Source: Aphelidium insulamus (taxonomy: Eukaryota > Aphelidiomycota > Aphelidea > Aphelidiaceae). Taken from it: a stretch of 64,000 nt of DNA. The translations under genes and the position numbers were made by a program. The notes below the pieces were generated by a model. It was given only the letters and a program-made list of their open reading frames with translations. It did no database searches and had not been told where the DNA came from. Location of the stretch: assembly GCA_036784855.1 (NCBI GenBank), contig JAZDSV010000030.1:77001-141000 (forward strand). The letters run 5' to 3'. This document shows positions 20,458-32,100 of this stretch, in pieces. Numbering within the stretch: position 1 is the first letter of the stretch; each line of letters begins with the position of its first letter.

Positions 20458-20699
20458 CTTGCTGTGTGTGTGTGTGAGGCGGCAGTACATATGCATTGAT
20501 ATATAGTTGACAAAAGTGTAGTATTGCTGCTATCTAAATTCATTTTTCGTTTTCTTCATGTTGTTGGTGGATGGCCCAGAGAGCATGTCGCAGTCAGTTG
20601 CTTGACTATGAATGGCCGTACTACACGTACAGTGCGACCAGCTCTCATATGTCATCATATCACTAGCATATCCTCACTTCTATTTTCTTTCGTTCCGGC
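20458..20699. other. 3' flank of the CHZ-type gene
   Basis: TG-rich 3' flank, then T-rich sequence. No gene seen. Confidence 0.4.
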
Positions 20700-20835
20700 A
20701 TTCAAGCGGCAATATTTATGCAAAGATACCTATTGGAATACTCCGGTACACAAGGCTGCCGGAGGTGGACATACACAGGTTGTGGCCGTCTTCTTAGAAC
20801 AAGGGCACCCAGGATGGCAAACCGGGCGATATTAA
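20700..20835 (+). pseudogene. Single ankyrin-repeat remnant
   Basis: Reads DTYWNTPVHKAAGGGHTQVVAVFLEQG, one recognisable ankyrin repeat, then out of frame into unrelated sequence. No start or further repeats in frame. It is a relic of an ankyrin gene upstream of the retroelement-interrupted locus. Confidence 0.5.
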
Positions 20836-20836
20836 A

Positions 20837-21030
20837 AATGATGACTGACGGAGCAGTTCTGTTTGGGAATTACAATCGCAGCCCCCCGGGGTATTTCACA
20901 ATCCACTTTGGATTTGGTTGTTCCAACCAAAATCCAAAGTAAACGCCAGAGAGTTATGATGATGACTGACGGAGCAGTTCTGTATTTCACAATCCACTTT
21001 GGATTTGGTTGGAACAAATAAAAATGGATG
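20837..21030. repeat. Direct repeat containing a palindrome
   Basis: The sequence atgatgactgacggagcag followed by tatttcacaatccactttgg occurs at about 20837-20925 and again, without a roughly 30-base insert, at about 20959-21011. In the first copy actttggatttggttg is followed by a 3-base loop and its near-perfect inverted partner caaccaaaatccaaagt (about 20905-20941), able to form a stem of about 16 bp. This resembles the ends of small inverted-repeat elements, but no family is recognised. Confidence 0.6.
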
Positions 21031-21045
21031 GAAACGCCAGTGAGC

Positions 21046-21090
21046 TGCAGCTGATCGCCATCCACCAATCCGCAGCCTGCGATGCATGGT
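21046..21090 (+). repeat. Leader segment shared with ankyrin gene C
   Basis: Starts gctgcagctgatcgccatc and includes gcctgcgatgca. It matches about 38651-38694, the leader of the ankyrin gene at 38757, with a few mismatches. It therefore marks the 5' flank of a paralogous ankyrin locus, now separated from its coding region (24714 onward) by the retroelement. Confidence 0.65.
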
Positions 21091-21132
21091 GCATTCCTGC
21101 GCAGCTTGAAGAAAGTTTCCCAGCAACAAATA

Positions 21133-24100
21133 ATTCAACAATCATTGATTATTTTTTTTTTTTTTTTTTTTTTTTTCTTTTGCAGAAAAATTAATTTTAT
21201 TTACACTTATTTTTATTTACATCATTGATTGATTGATTGATTTATTCATTAAACGTATCTAACCGGTCGGTCATGACGTTGCACCGTTGGTTGCCCGAGT
21301 GCGTGTTGACATATACAAAATATACTTCAGTTCACAGTGATGGACTCCATGCGGAGTAAAGCGGTGTGGTCAGCCATCGCACTGCGTGAAAAAGTTTGCA
21401 AGTACTGCTGCCGCTTGTGGATGTTGTAGTATCAGACGCAGCTCCAGCGTGAATATGCCGAGTTGAGCCAGGTTGTCACGGAGTTGAGCACGTTCCGCCT
21501 GTCGAGACAGACAATGTCGGACGCGGTGGGCAATGTCATCACGGGTACCACAGTATCGACAGTCGGCACAGTCTGTGAGTCGCAGTCGTTTTAGCACAGA
21601 AAATGTTGGGTAGTAGCCGGAACGGAGCTGAGTAAGAACACTCGACTGTCGTCTAGTGCGGCCAGCATGCAGACGCTGTAAGAGAGCCGGGGCCGAGAGA
21701 ATGTCATCATAGTACAGCGATGACTCGTTCAGCTTTTCTCTGTCTCCCACTTGGCTTGATGTTGCCGCCAAGCATGGCGTTGTATACTACGCTTGGCATC
21801 ATTCAGTCGGATGCCTTCATGCAGATCAAAAAGCGGCACTGCGTGGTCAGTGGCTGCTACCCGGGCGGCAGCATAAGCAGCATTTGCTGGAGTAGCATGG
21901 TGCGGCATATGAGGAAGCCAGTGGACCGTGACTTCCTGTGTCAGTGTGCACAACAGCTGATTCAACTGGTGTGCCAGTGGTGACTTGCTGACTGCCAGTT
22001 GGCAAAGACTTTGCACTGTAGCTCGATCCTGACACCACATAACAACCGGTCGATGACACTTTTCTGCTGCAGCGCGGCGCACAGCTGCCACGAGTGCTGC
22101 TAATTCTGCCTGATGTCGCTGGTAGAATATTGGGATTTTGAATGCCGTAATCCCGCTGTGCTGCTCCTGCTGTAAGCATGCCAATGCACTTCCTTGGGCC
22201 GATGTGTGAATGGCTGTATACAGTACTCGTCCCCGTTCGACATAATATTCATGTGTAGTGAGCCAGCTGGTCAGAGCAGCTTCTGCGGTTGGGGCGACTT
22301 GAACTGTGAGACTTGGCGGAGCCCGAGGCAGCCACGGGGGATGTGAGTGCGTTGCGGTCTCGGGCGGTGCTGGCCAGATATAGCTATTAATCTGGTCAGT
22401 CAGAATCTCGCCCGGCTCGCAGTAACATTTCCTCTTGTCCCGGAGTGCCGGCGTAGCATCTACTTGTTGCCTAGCAGGGTGGTGACGTGGGTAGGACGTC
22501 CAGGTTGTCCACTGCATTTCGGCTGTCTGTCGTAGCAGAATTGACAGAGGTAGCATGCCCGCCTCAGCTAGGAGTGCATGAGTTGGTGTGCACTTCAGGG
22601 CTCCCGTTATCCACAGCAGCACTCGGCGATACTCGGCCTCCATGTCCGATATACGTGTTGTGTATTGTAGTGCCGTCGGAGACCACGCAGTCGCAGCATA
22701 AGTTAGCACCGGAATAATCATGGACATTGCAAGATGTCTTTGTGTCAGCAGAGAGGCTCCCCACATACTGTTACCGGCGTGAATGATGGAGTTAAGGGCA
22801 CGCGAGGCCTTGCCAGTTGCCATGTGCACATGTGTTTTCCAGTTCAGCTTGCTGTCGACTTGTACGCCCAGCATGCGGGCGGTTTGCGACGCCCTAATTG
22901 CTGTGTCCGAGATGTGCAGGTCCGGCAGCTGTGGTCGCTGTTTCCTACCGGTGAAGTGGAGCAGAACGGACTTTGTGGGTTCAAGCTGCTGGCTGAATGG
23001 GCGGCTCCATTGCTCTTGCAGCTTTTTAATGGCATTCTCAAGAATCCGCACATTTTTCGCCGTGGACCTGGACGAGACAGTGCATGTCAAGTCGTCCGCA
23101 AAGCCAATCACTCGAGCCCCGTTCTCACGCAAGATGTCAAACGCCGGTGCATTGTAGAACAAGTAGAGAATGGGAGAGCGGCGATCCTTGTGGCAGCCCC
23201 ATGTCAAGCGCTATGTCCATGCTCTGGCCGGTGGGCGAGGTAAGGATAGCTCGGCGCCCTTTCAGAAATGCAGCGGTGTAGTTGACAAATTGTGGCGGCA
23301 GTGCCGATGCAGACAGACAGTGCAGCAGGCGGTCATGCAGTACTGTGTCATATGCGCCTTTGACATCCAAAAACACTGCAGTCGTTGTTTGCTTGCGTCT
23401 CCAACCTTGCTGCACCTGCTGCACCAAACTATGCACCGCTTGTTCGCATGAGCGATGCGCCCGGAAGCCATATTGCGATGCTGGAAGCAGATAGCGACTC
23501 TCGGCGTAGAACGCCAGTCGTCGGGCCATCACACCCTCCATCAGCTTTGCAAGCGTGGGCAGCATGGTGATAGGGCGATATGCTCGAGGGCTGGTGTAGT
23601 CCGACTTGCCGCTCTTTGGTATAATCATGGTTATGCCGACTTTAAATGGTGACGGCAAGTGGCTATACTGCAGGCATGCGTTGAGTAGTCGGACAATGTA
23701 GCATAGCTCCAGCCACTGGCCACACGCTCTGCCAGTATTTGTAAGGGATCCGATCTGGACCGGGTGCGTTATATGAACAGCGGAACTGCTCTCCGACGGA
23801 TTTGCACTATCATCACAGCCAGGTGCGGCACGGTCAAGGATCGGAATGTGAGCCGGACGCGGTGGGAAGAATGACGAGGCGAGACATTTCAACTTGGCGT
23901 TTTCTGTCACATGCTGCTGGCCGTCCGAGACAATTGTGGGCAGTGATTGAGTCCGCGGCGCTGCCTTTAGCGAGTTCACCATGCGCCACAGCTGTTTCGG
24001 GTCGTCCGTCGCCGTCATTTCTTGCCACAGCGTTTGCTTCGCGGTTGCAATTTTGCGATGTAGGCTCCGCCGCGCATCCCGCCATGCTGTAGCATTACCC

Positions 24101-24715
24101 TGCGTGCGGTGCTTTTGCATGGAGTGCCGTAGTCTAGCCACATGCTTGCGACACTCGTCGATCTCGGCGTTCCACCAAGCCTGGCTCGGACTGATGGCCG
24201 TAGAGTAGGAATTGTGCGGTCAATGTTTTCCTGTACCGCAGCAAGCAGACAATACGAGTACATGTCAACATCGCCGGTGTTGTCAATGTGAGAAGCGCCC
24301 AGTACATTGTGGAGGCGCTGTGTCAGATCACTGCACACTGCGGTCCAATCTGCCCGTCGCCAGTTTGGCCGTGGAGCTTCACACGGATGATCTTGCGCCG
24401 ATATAACAATGCTAGTCAATATCGGCAGATGATCCGAGGCGGCATCAATGTGGCGGGCAATCGAGCACGATGTAATTAGCCGTGCTGCTCGACTGTCGGC
24501 CAACGTCAGGTCGACTGTTGAGCTGCCCTTTGTTCCGCAGTATGTGGGTGTTTGTGGCTGTGTTAATAGTGAAAATCCGTCGGAGAGCAGTTCCGCTGTT
24601 GCTGTTCCGGCAAGATTTGTGCTGTGGCGTTGCTCAGACCACTGCGGGTGGTGCGCATTGAAGTCCCCCAGCAAAATACGCGGCGACTGTGCGCACACAC
24701 ACATTCAACAATCAT
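21133..24715 (-). mobile_element. 5'-truncated non-LTR retrotransposon (Jockey/Tad-like) with 13-bp target-site duplication
   Basis: Element body 21146-24702, flanked by attcaacaatcat at 21133-21145 and 24703-24715. It reads right to left. The 5' end is cut inside the endonuclease domain (ILLGDFNAHHPQW, SDHLPI; 24704-24015). Reverse transcriptase follows (YGFRAHRSCEQAVHSL, FLDVKGAYD, LPQGSPLS; 24141-23137; then GFADDLTCTV from 23207). A degenerate RNase H-like region and a C-terminal CADCRYC...H....C zinc-knuckle-like motif lie at 23207-21370. Frames change at least at about 24140, 23150 and 21750, so the element is dead. The 3' end has an (AATC)n stretch, about 45 more bases, and a poly(A) (T run at 21151-21176). 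It inserted just upstream of the start codon at 24714. Confidence 0.85.
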
Positions 24716-25403
24716 GAAATTGCACTTTTTATTAATTTTGAATTGTCATCATCCTAGTCAAAGGCCGGGGTCCACTTCACAGTCACCATCAGGTTGGAAG
24801 AGCCGAAAGTGCTGTGAAATAGGCGACCATTGAGACCTCACAGTAGTCCAAGTCCTATTGCAGAATTGGGCAGATATTTACGCTGAAGATATTAATGGCA
24901 TCACACCATTGCATGAGGCTGCCCGCGTTGGCAGAGACTAGGTTGTGGCCAAATTGCTGGAAATTGGCGCAGACATAAATGCCCGCAACAAGGCAGGGGA
25001 GACACCACTTATGATTGCAGCTTGCGAACGACAGTCTGCGGTTGTGAAAGTGTTACGGAATTATCACTTTGACTCTTCTTGGATTGCAGTGTTGCAAAAT
25101 CCCCGACGACTTTTCGTTGCTGAGATCGATGTACATGCTCGGGATAAGCGGGGTAGCACGGCTCTTCTGTATGCCGCAGCAGGAGGCTGCCTGGAATGCG
25201 TCATAACACTTGTCGACAATGGCGCTGATATAACTGCTTATGATTACAATGGTATTGGCGTTCTGGCTGCCGCAAAATTATCACGTCTAAGTGATAGCAA
25301 AAAGCAAGAGGTACGCGACTTTTTGGTCGCAAGCGGCGCTGTTGAGCAGCGGATCTCCACTTCCAGGCTAGCACCACTAAATAAGTACACTACATACGGT
25401 TAG
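24714..25403 (+). pseudogene. Ankyrin-repeat gene remnant downstream of the retroelement
   Basis: Begins with a signal-peptide-like MKLHFLLILN at 24714, comparable to MILHLLLALS of the gene at 38757. The N-terminal domain is mostly lost (24750-24870). Ankyrin repeats resume at about 24893 (GITPLHEAARVGRD, then an in-frame stop at the codon tag near 24940) and continue GADINARNKAGETPLM, RGSTALLYAAAGGCLEC, ending FLVASGAVEQRIST. The last part parallels the end of the gene at 38757 (FLVSRGAVEQ). The stop, the deleted domain and the retroelement in its leader make it a pseudogene. Confidence 0.75.
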
Positions 25404-25557
25404 TAATTTCTAATTGACGGATCGTCCTGGAAAGTAATAAAATTGTTGACAGGGTTTGCCGTTGGAAATACGCTATGCAGTGGTTAACTGTGCGTTTAGG
25501 CTTGCATCTATACCTGCACAACAGCGCACTCTTATTTGCATTAATAACAAGCTCTAT
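25404..25557. other. Convergent 3' flanks
   Basis: Between the ankyrin remnant (+) and the ABCA gene (-). A polyadenylation-like aataaaattg is at about 25436 for the + strand gene. No gene seen. Confidence 0.4.
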
Positions 25558-28500
25558 TAGTCTTTGACCACTCTGAGAAACACATCTTCCAGAGTTGCTT
25601 GCGACATGCCAAAGGATACTACCGGCTTGCTGTCACTGATTCCGGTTTCTGAAATACCAGAAGATGACGCAGACTCCAAATACAATAAAATCTTCTTCAC
25701 TGCCTCCAGGTCGGTCACAGAATATACCAGGCGGCAGGTTTGAGTGGCGCGAACTTGATCACTGTCATCGGACCCCGCGCCGATATACTCTTCCTCTTCC
25801 GCGGCAAGTCCGGGACACTTGTCGGCAATCTGCTGCTTTACAGCTGGCACTTGGTCGCCACGCTGCACTAGCATGCTGATGCGATAGCCGGATCCGAATT
25901 TGCTCTTCAAATGCACGGAATTACCAACGGCCTTCAATCTACCCTTGGACATGATGGCTATTTTGTCGCCGAGCATGTCTGCCTCCTCCATCGAGTGCGT
26001 TGTCAATACAATGACGCGGCCCTTTTTAAAGTCTTCAAGAAATGACCACACGTGACGCTTATTGACCGGGTCCATGCCGGTGGTCGGCTCATCTATTAAA
26101 AACGTTATTAAATGTACAGAGATGCACGTGCATGCAATTAACGCACCAAGGAATACGCAGTCTGGATCGCCTAGCGTTGATAGAATGACGCTCAGTCGAC
26201 GCTTCATACCACCAGAGTACTGACTGGAACGCTGATCACGCACATTCCACAGTTTCATATGTTTCAGCCGCGTCTCCGCCACCGCCTGGATCTCGGTACC
26301 GACCAGACCTTTAATCCCGCAAAACAGTTCAATGTGTTCCCGGGCAGACAGATCCGTAAACAGAATATCGAATTGGGGACACACCCCCAAGTGTCTGCGA
26401 ATTTCGTGCATTTGAGTCTGCACATCCAACCCAAATATGGAAAGTCGACCGGCCTGACTCAAACTTAGGTTTTAATATGCAACACAAACGCGACAAACCG
26501 TGGGTGGACTGACACCGTACATGATCTTCATCGTGCCTAGCATCAATGAGTGAAGACAAAACAAGATTTCAACATGGTACTGTATAAAAACTTACTCGTC
26601 TTGCCAGCACCGTTGGAACCGAGAAGTGCCAGCATGTTTCCGCGACCGATGCTCAGACTAAGCTCGTGCACGGCCGCCGTGGTCCGGCCCAGGAAATTCG
26701 GTAGTCCATTGACGCGGTACTCACTGATACCAAACAATCGGCACATCCAGGCCAACAACAGTTTCAAACCGCCGTAGTATTGCTTGTTCAGTCCCGCGAT
26801 AATCAGCCCATTCTGCTGACCGTCCTCGGCGGACAAGTTATTCATGGATTGCAATTCGAATCGTTCGGCTGTGATATCGTCGTCCTCGTCCAGAGGTGGC
26901 CTAGCTCCATCATCTGTTGCCGGCTGATTGCGTCGCCGAGATACCAGCCAGCCGGGGTCTCGGAACCCCCAAAAGCTGGGCACCAGAAAGAATAGAGGGT
27001 GTTCGCTGTAACCGTTGTCATTTGGCACAACTTTGTCCAGATAGATTGCGAGCAAGAACCACACAACACAATTCATGAACAGCAAGCCAAGGCTTTGTCC
27101 CGGGCGCGGAATGCTGGACGCATCTGAGAGACCGGAGCCAGGCGCAATCATCTGGACACGGAGTGAGCACACAAATTGTGGTGGTGACACACTATATACA
27201 TACCCGAAACAGATCGTCAAAACCAAAATCTTTTCCATCCACTATCGCGCATGTTGTCGTCTGGCTTCGATCGATGCTCCTGTTTTATGAATTACGACCT
27301 TATATATAATGTCCACAATTCATGCCTGGAGGTGTAGCCTAGCACGTCTTGGAGAAACTTGTTGTAGTTGAAGAAGGGGAAAAACATCAACACGATCCAA
27401 CCAGGTTTCATAATATCATTATACTGCGCCGTTTAGACATTCGGTGTATGAACACGATGGACACCTACCCATACGTATGCGGCCGCCGAACCAACACCGC
27501 AGTAGATCACACTGACAATGGTCATAAAGAACCCGAGACCGATGCCGACCTTCACTCGCGCTGTAATACTTGAAATCACCAATGCAAAGCCAACCCACGC
27601 CATCCCGACCAGCACAAAGAACAAGAACAAGAGCTACGGGATCAGCCAGATGCACGTGTATACAGTGCGCCCAAAACTATGGAACGCACAAAGAAGTTGG
27701 TCCGCCCGAATAGTGAGAATCCAATCGCGATTCCAATGATGCATGTGACCAGAGCATTCACGAGCACCACACCACACACCGAAACCAAATGACCCAGCCA
27801 GTACATGCTTGGCCTCAGTCCCGCCATTTGCATCGCGTCCTTCAGATGCTTCTCCTTCTCACTGACGACGGTGGTGAGCAGGTTGAAGAAGATCACCATC
27901 ATGGGAATGAGCAGGAAGACGGCGCCCAGCCCCGTCAATACGCCGTCTGGACTGCGACAGCCGCGCCCGCTGTTATCCGGCAAGTCCGGGTACTCTTTCA
28001 GGCTGATTTCCAACAGTGACTGCCTGTTATCAGCGCCGGTTACCACCGAGACTATGTGCAGTGTGATTAAATGAACTGCATTGAGCAATACTTTATCAGG
28101 TACACTCACGGATGGCCTCGTCGAGCGCGCGAAGCATCGCCACAAGATCATCGTTGAAGGGTTCCACGCTGCTGACCTGGTAGGTGGGTGTGCCGGGGTA
28201 GTGATATTTACGCGATGTCTCTGTAAAATTGTACCACAGCTCGTAGTCGATGCTCACCATTGGCAGGGTCTCGGTGGTGGTGTACTGGTTGAACACAACA
28301 CCCCACGAAGTCACATTCGGGTTCCTGTCCGTGAAGGCGTATATGAAATCCGCGTCCGGCACGGGAACCACTCCCAAATTCGTCTCGGGGAGTCTGTCCA
28401 GTGCTGTATAGAAATAAGTCGAAACAAGTGTATTGGTGAATGTAACCTGCCTGGTGTCCAGCTACTGCTGCTGTCCAGCCGGATCGAGGGCGCGTCAGAG

Positions 28501-28918
28501 GGGTCGCGCAGTTGATTCAATGCCACAAATGCCCGCATGACTCGGCGGGACAGGTCATTGTCGGGCGTGTACATCAAGGTGATGCACGGCTTGCCCGTTC
28601 GATAGCCCGGCTTAGAAGGAGTTAGCGCCAAGAATGACTCTAGGGTGCAGCAAACCTGACACGGGGTGACGGATTTCAATGGAGCGGCCGCTGGGTGTAG
28701 GTTAGCCGACCCTCTCAAGCTGATATCTGCCTGCTGAATGCCGTACAGCATCAGCAGACAGATCAGGGGCGCCAGCAGTGTCTGGGCCAGCAACGACTTC
28801 CAGTAGCGTCCCTGGAACAGATGATGAAGTCCACTTGATATGCGTACGAGAGACAACAACGTGCCTGCAGGATGAGGCTCTTGCGTACCACGTGGTACAG
28901 CTGTCTGGAATTGCTCAT
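25558..28918 (-). CDS. Half-size ABCA-type ABC transporter 1
   Basis: One transmembrane domain plus one nucleotide-binding domain, reading right to left. The start at 28918 (MSNSRQLYHVVRKSLILQ) joins to GRYWKSLLAQTLLAPLI if a GC-AG intron 28812-28864 is removed. A large extracellular loop follows. Membrane helices lie at about 27950-27600 (LGAVFLLIPMMVIFFNLL, LGHLVSVCGVVLVNALVTCIIG, WVGFALVISS) and about 27100-27030. NBD: Walker A GSNGAGKT (about 26600), signature YSGGMKRRLS, Walker B DCVF-LIDEPTTGMD (an intron splits it at about 26098-26158), H-loop [16 protein letters not shown]-terminal ABCA-like tail ends LEDVFLRVVKD. Many short introns. It shares a 264-base region with the divergent paralogue at 29183. 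Family role: lipid or amphipath export or translocation; substrate unknown. Confidence 0.85.
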
Positions 28919-29182
28919 TTCATGCACTTATGTATATGCGCTGGGGCAGGGTCAGAGCAGTGTCTGCCGGGTGTGCCTGGCTGTGTATGTGCTGGAATAT
29001 GTATTGAATGTATGTGAGACTGTTCTCAGTGTGGCGCAGGCGGCTGCAAACAAAACACTCCCAGGGACACGTTCGCCTTTGTGCCGTGCTGCCCGTGTTG
29101 AACTGTGCTTCAGGCGGCGTCGGGTTAGCGCAGATAGTACATACGCACCTACAACTGTACTGCATACTCTGAGCATCCATTG
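28919..29182. promoter_or_regulatory. Shared divergent promoter region of the two ABCA genes
   Basis: The two start codons (28918 on -, 29183 on +) are 264 bases apart, so regulatory elements must be shared or abut. I see no clear TATA box. The layout suggests co-expression of the two half-transporters. Confidence 0.5.
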
Positions 29183-32100
29183 ATGTCGTCCACACCGACA
29201 GAAGACACTCGGGAGTTGCGGCCAGATGACGTGCTGATTTCGGTGCCTGCTGCCGTTGCCCATGCGGCCATTCCCCCGCCGGCGCCTCTTGCCACCACGG
29301 AGCTGCCATCCACCCAACCTGCTGTTCAGCCTGCCGCTGACATTGATGCACAGCCACAGCACCGCGCCTTTCAAATGCGTGCACTGGTACGCAGCACTGC
29401 TTGCCACATCCACGCGAAAGCTCACTGGTCAGGTGCGCAAAACCCTCAGCCACCAGAAGCGGCAGAGGCTGGTCAATGTGTGCTGCGTGGTGTAGGTGCA
29501 TGCATGCTGGCAGCACTACATGTACGTGTATACGTGTGTAACCACCACACTTTGCGCAGCGTCTGCCCACTGTTAATGGTGTCGGCGGCGGGCTTGGTTG
29601 CCTCGCTGAGCAAGGGTGTGGTGTTCGCCCCGCTACGCTATTGCTCCAACGCCACCCCACTCATCAGCAACACCACCGACATACCGCTCTTGCCGGCTCG
29701 GACCACAGCGGGTCAGGCAGCCGGTGCCGCCGCCGTGGACGTCAACTACTACCAGCTGGGCTACAACGAGGACGGGCATGAGTGCGTGACACACTTTCAG
29801 ACGGACTACGCGGTCGCCGAGCCGTACAGCCGCAATCTGGGCAATCTGTCCCGCGACAGGTGCTCACCCACACACACACACACACACCTCTGTTGTCACT
29901 GACTGTGCCGCCACACAGCACCTTTGTGTCTGAACCGCGAAATGGATGGTTCGACACCGCGTACGCGCCGCCAATTCAGAAACTTCCCGCGACGACTGCA
30001 CGGGACACAAGTGCCGCCGGCGCCGCCGCTCTGGACACTGCCCCCGTGACCGTGCAGCTGTACAGCAACTTGCAGAATGTGCAAAAACTGCCCTGGGCCT
30101 ACGTGTATGTCGGCGACGGCGTTGACATTGGCAGCAAGGGCAGGCACGGTCCCTACGCCTCCGACGCTGACATTCCCACGGCCGGAACAGAGCCGGCCAA
30201 GTCTGGCAGGGCACTGATATGGTAATTGCACTATGCAACAACTGTAATCATTCAGGATTCCTGGGCGGCACCGGGACGCGCTACTTCAAGTTTGCCAACG
30301 CCACCAACTCGCAGGCATACTACTTGCCGGTGGACTTTTTTGTGCCGGGCAACTCCTCGCAGAACCCGGACGATTTCATCGCGGCCCAGCTGGCTAGGTA
30401 CGTTCATATAGCTACTATATTACATAAATTATTTATCGTTGTCAGGATTGTGCAAGTGTATGAAGCGACGCGCGTGCTGGATCGCCGCACTGCGACGTCA
30501 TTTGCCAGTCAGGCCGCACTCGATCTGGAAGCGGAGGCCAATTTGACCACCAAGTACCCGTTCTACGGAGGTGAGTGGTTCTCTGTGTATGCATAGTGTA
30601 TGTATCGTTCCATATAATATATACACTACGACAATTTGCATATTGAATTAACCTGCGCAGTGCTCACTGTGAATAGTTTGGCGACAAGCGGTACGCGCCG
30701 AGTTGATGCCACCATTCAGAGTGGACGTGTGTCGCGACTTCAGTCAGCACTCAAACAATTTGACTCGACAAGTCCCTACAACACGGCCCAGGCCTCGTCC
30801 CTGCTGCCACCGCAGGGTTTCCGTGTCGGCTACTTCATAACACAGCTGTCCAATGCTCTCTGTACGGGAATTGTGGATTCAACTTCTCAGCTAATAATTA
30901 TAATTGGTGCAGTGGTTGCGTCGTCGGATCCATTTGCCAACCGGCGCCGCATTAAACAGACTGTCCATGCGATGCCGCAGACGATCGCGTGGAACACGGC
31001 ACAGATCTCGGTCGATGCCGGCAACCAGCTGGGCAGAATGCTGTTCCCGTTCGGCCTCACGTTCCTGCTGCCCATGTTTGTGCTGGCGCTGGTCAAGGAG
31101 AAGGAGGACCGGGTGCTGATCATGATGCGCATGCATGGCCTGTCCACCACCGCGTACTACGTCACGCACTACTTGAACTTTATCGCGCTCCAACTTCTCT
31201 GCTCACTGGTGTTTATAATCAGTGGCGTGGCGTTCCAGCTGAAGCTGTTTGTGCGCACCAATGCCGGCGTGTACATTATCCTGCTGCTGTTGTGGGCAAA
31301 TGTTCTGGTCGGACTTGCCTTTGTGCTGTCCATATTCTTCTCCAAGAGCCGCTTTGCCATGAGTACGGAACAGTACAGCACTTCACCGTGAATTATAATT
31401 GGTAACATTGTGCAGTTGCCACGTTTGCCGTGGTAGTGGTGTCGTGTGTGCTCAATATCTCGGAGCAAGGCATGTTTAATTTTGAACGCCCGCCCGACCT
31501 GTGGTACATTTGGCCGTTCTTTGCATTCTTTCATGCGTTGGGCGCGCTTGGCGATGCATCTGGCAGTTCGCTGCGCGCGGTATGTCACTTTGTATCACAC
31601 GAAGTCATAATCAAGTTGTGTGTGCAGCCGTACCAATTTTCGGATTTGAAGGGCGACGACGAAGTGCTGGTTTGCATGTTGTTCCTGCTGCTTGAAGGAG
31701 TGGCGCTATTGTTGCTGACGGCGTACGCCACACTGATTGTGCCCACAGAGTATGGCGTCCATAAACCGTGGCATTTCATCTTCACGGAGCCGTACGCTTG
31801 GGTGCGCGGAAAATGGTTTCCAACACAGACGGCGGACGAGGTGGCCAATTCAGTGAGTTCTGTTACTATAGCTAATGCGCAATCTAATAATAACGCCTGA
31901 AAGGAGCAAGATTTGCTTGTGCGGGAGCACGAGGATCTGTCCCGGCTGGAAGATGATGACGTGCAAGTGGAGCGAGCTCGCATCCTAGGCCTGCAACTGA
32001 CTCCAGCTGATTTTCAAGCCAACCCGCTGATCATACGCAACATTCGCAAAGTGTACAGCTCTGGAAAGGTGGCCAACAAGGCGGTGTGCCTCGGAGTGGA

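Noticed and set aside
21370-24704. A functional reverse transcriptase gene
   Set aside because: The endonuclease is truncated, frames change several times and the RNase H region is degenerate.
29860-30241. - strand open frames opposite ABCA 2
   Set aside because: They cross splice sites of the + strand gene and show no conserved motif.
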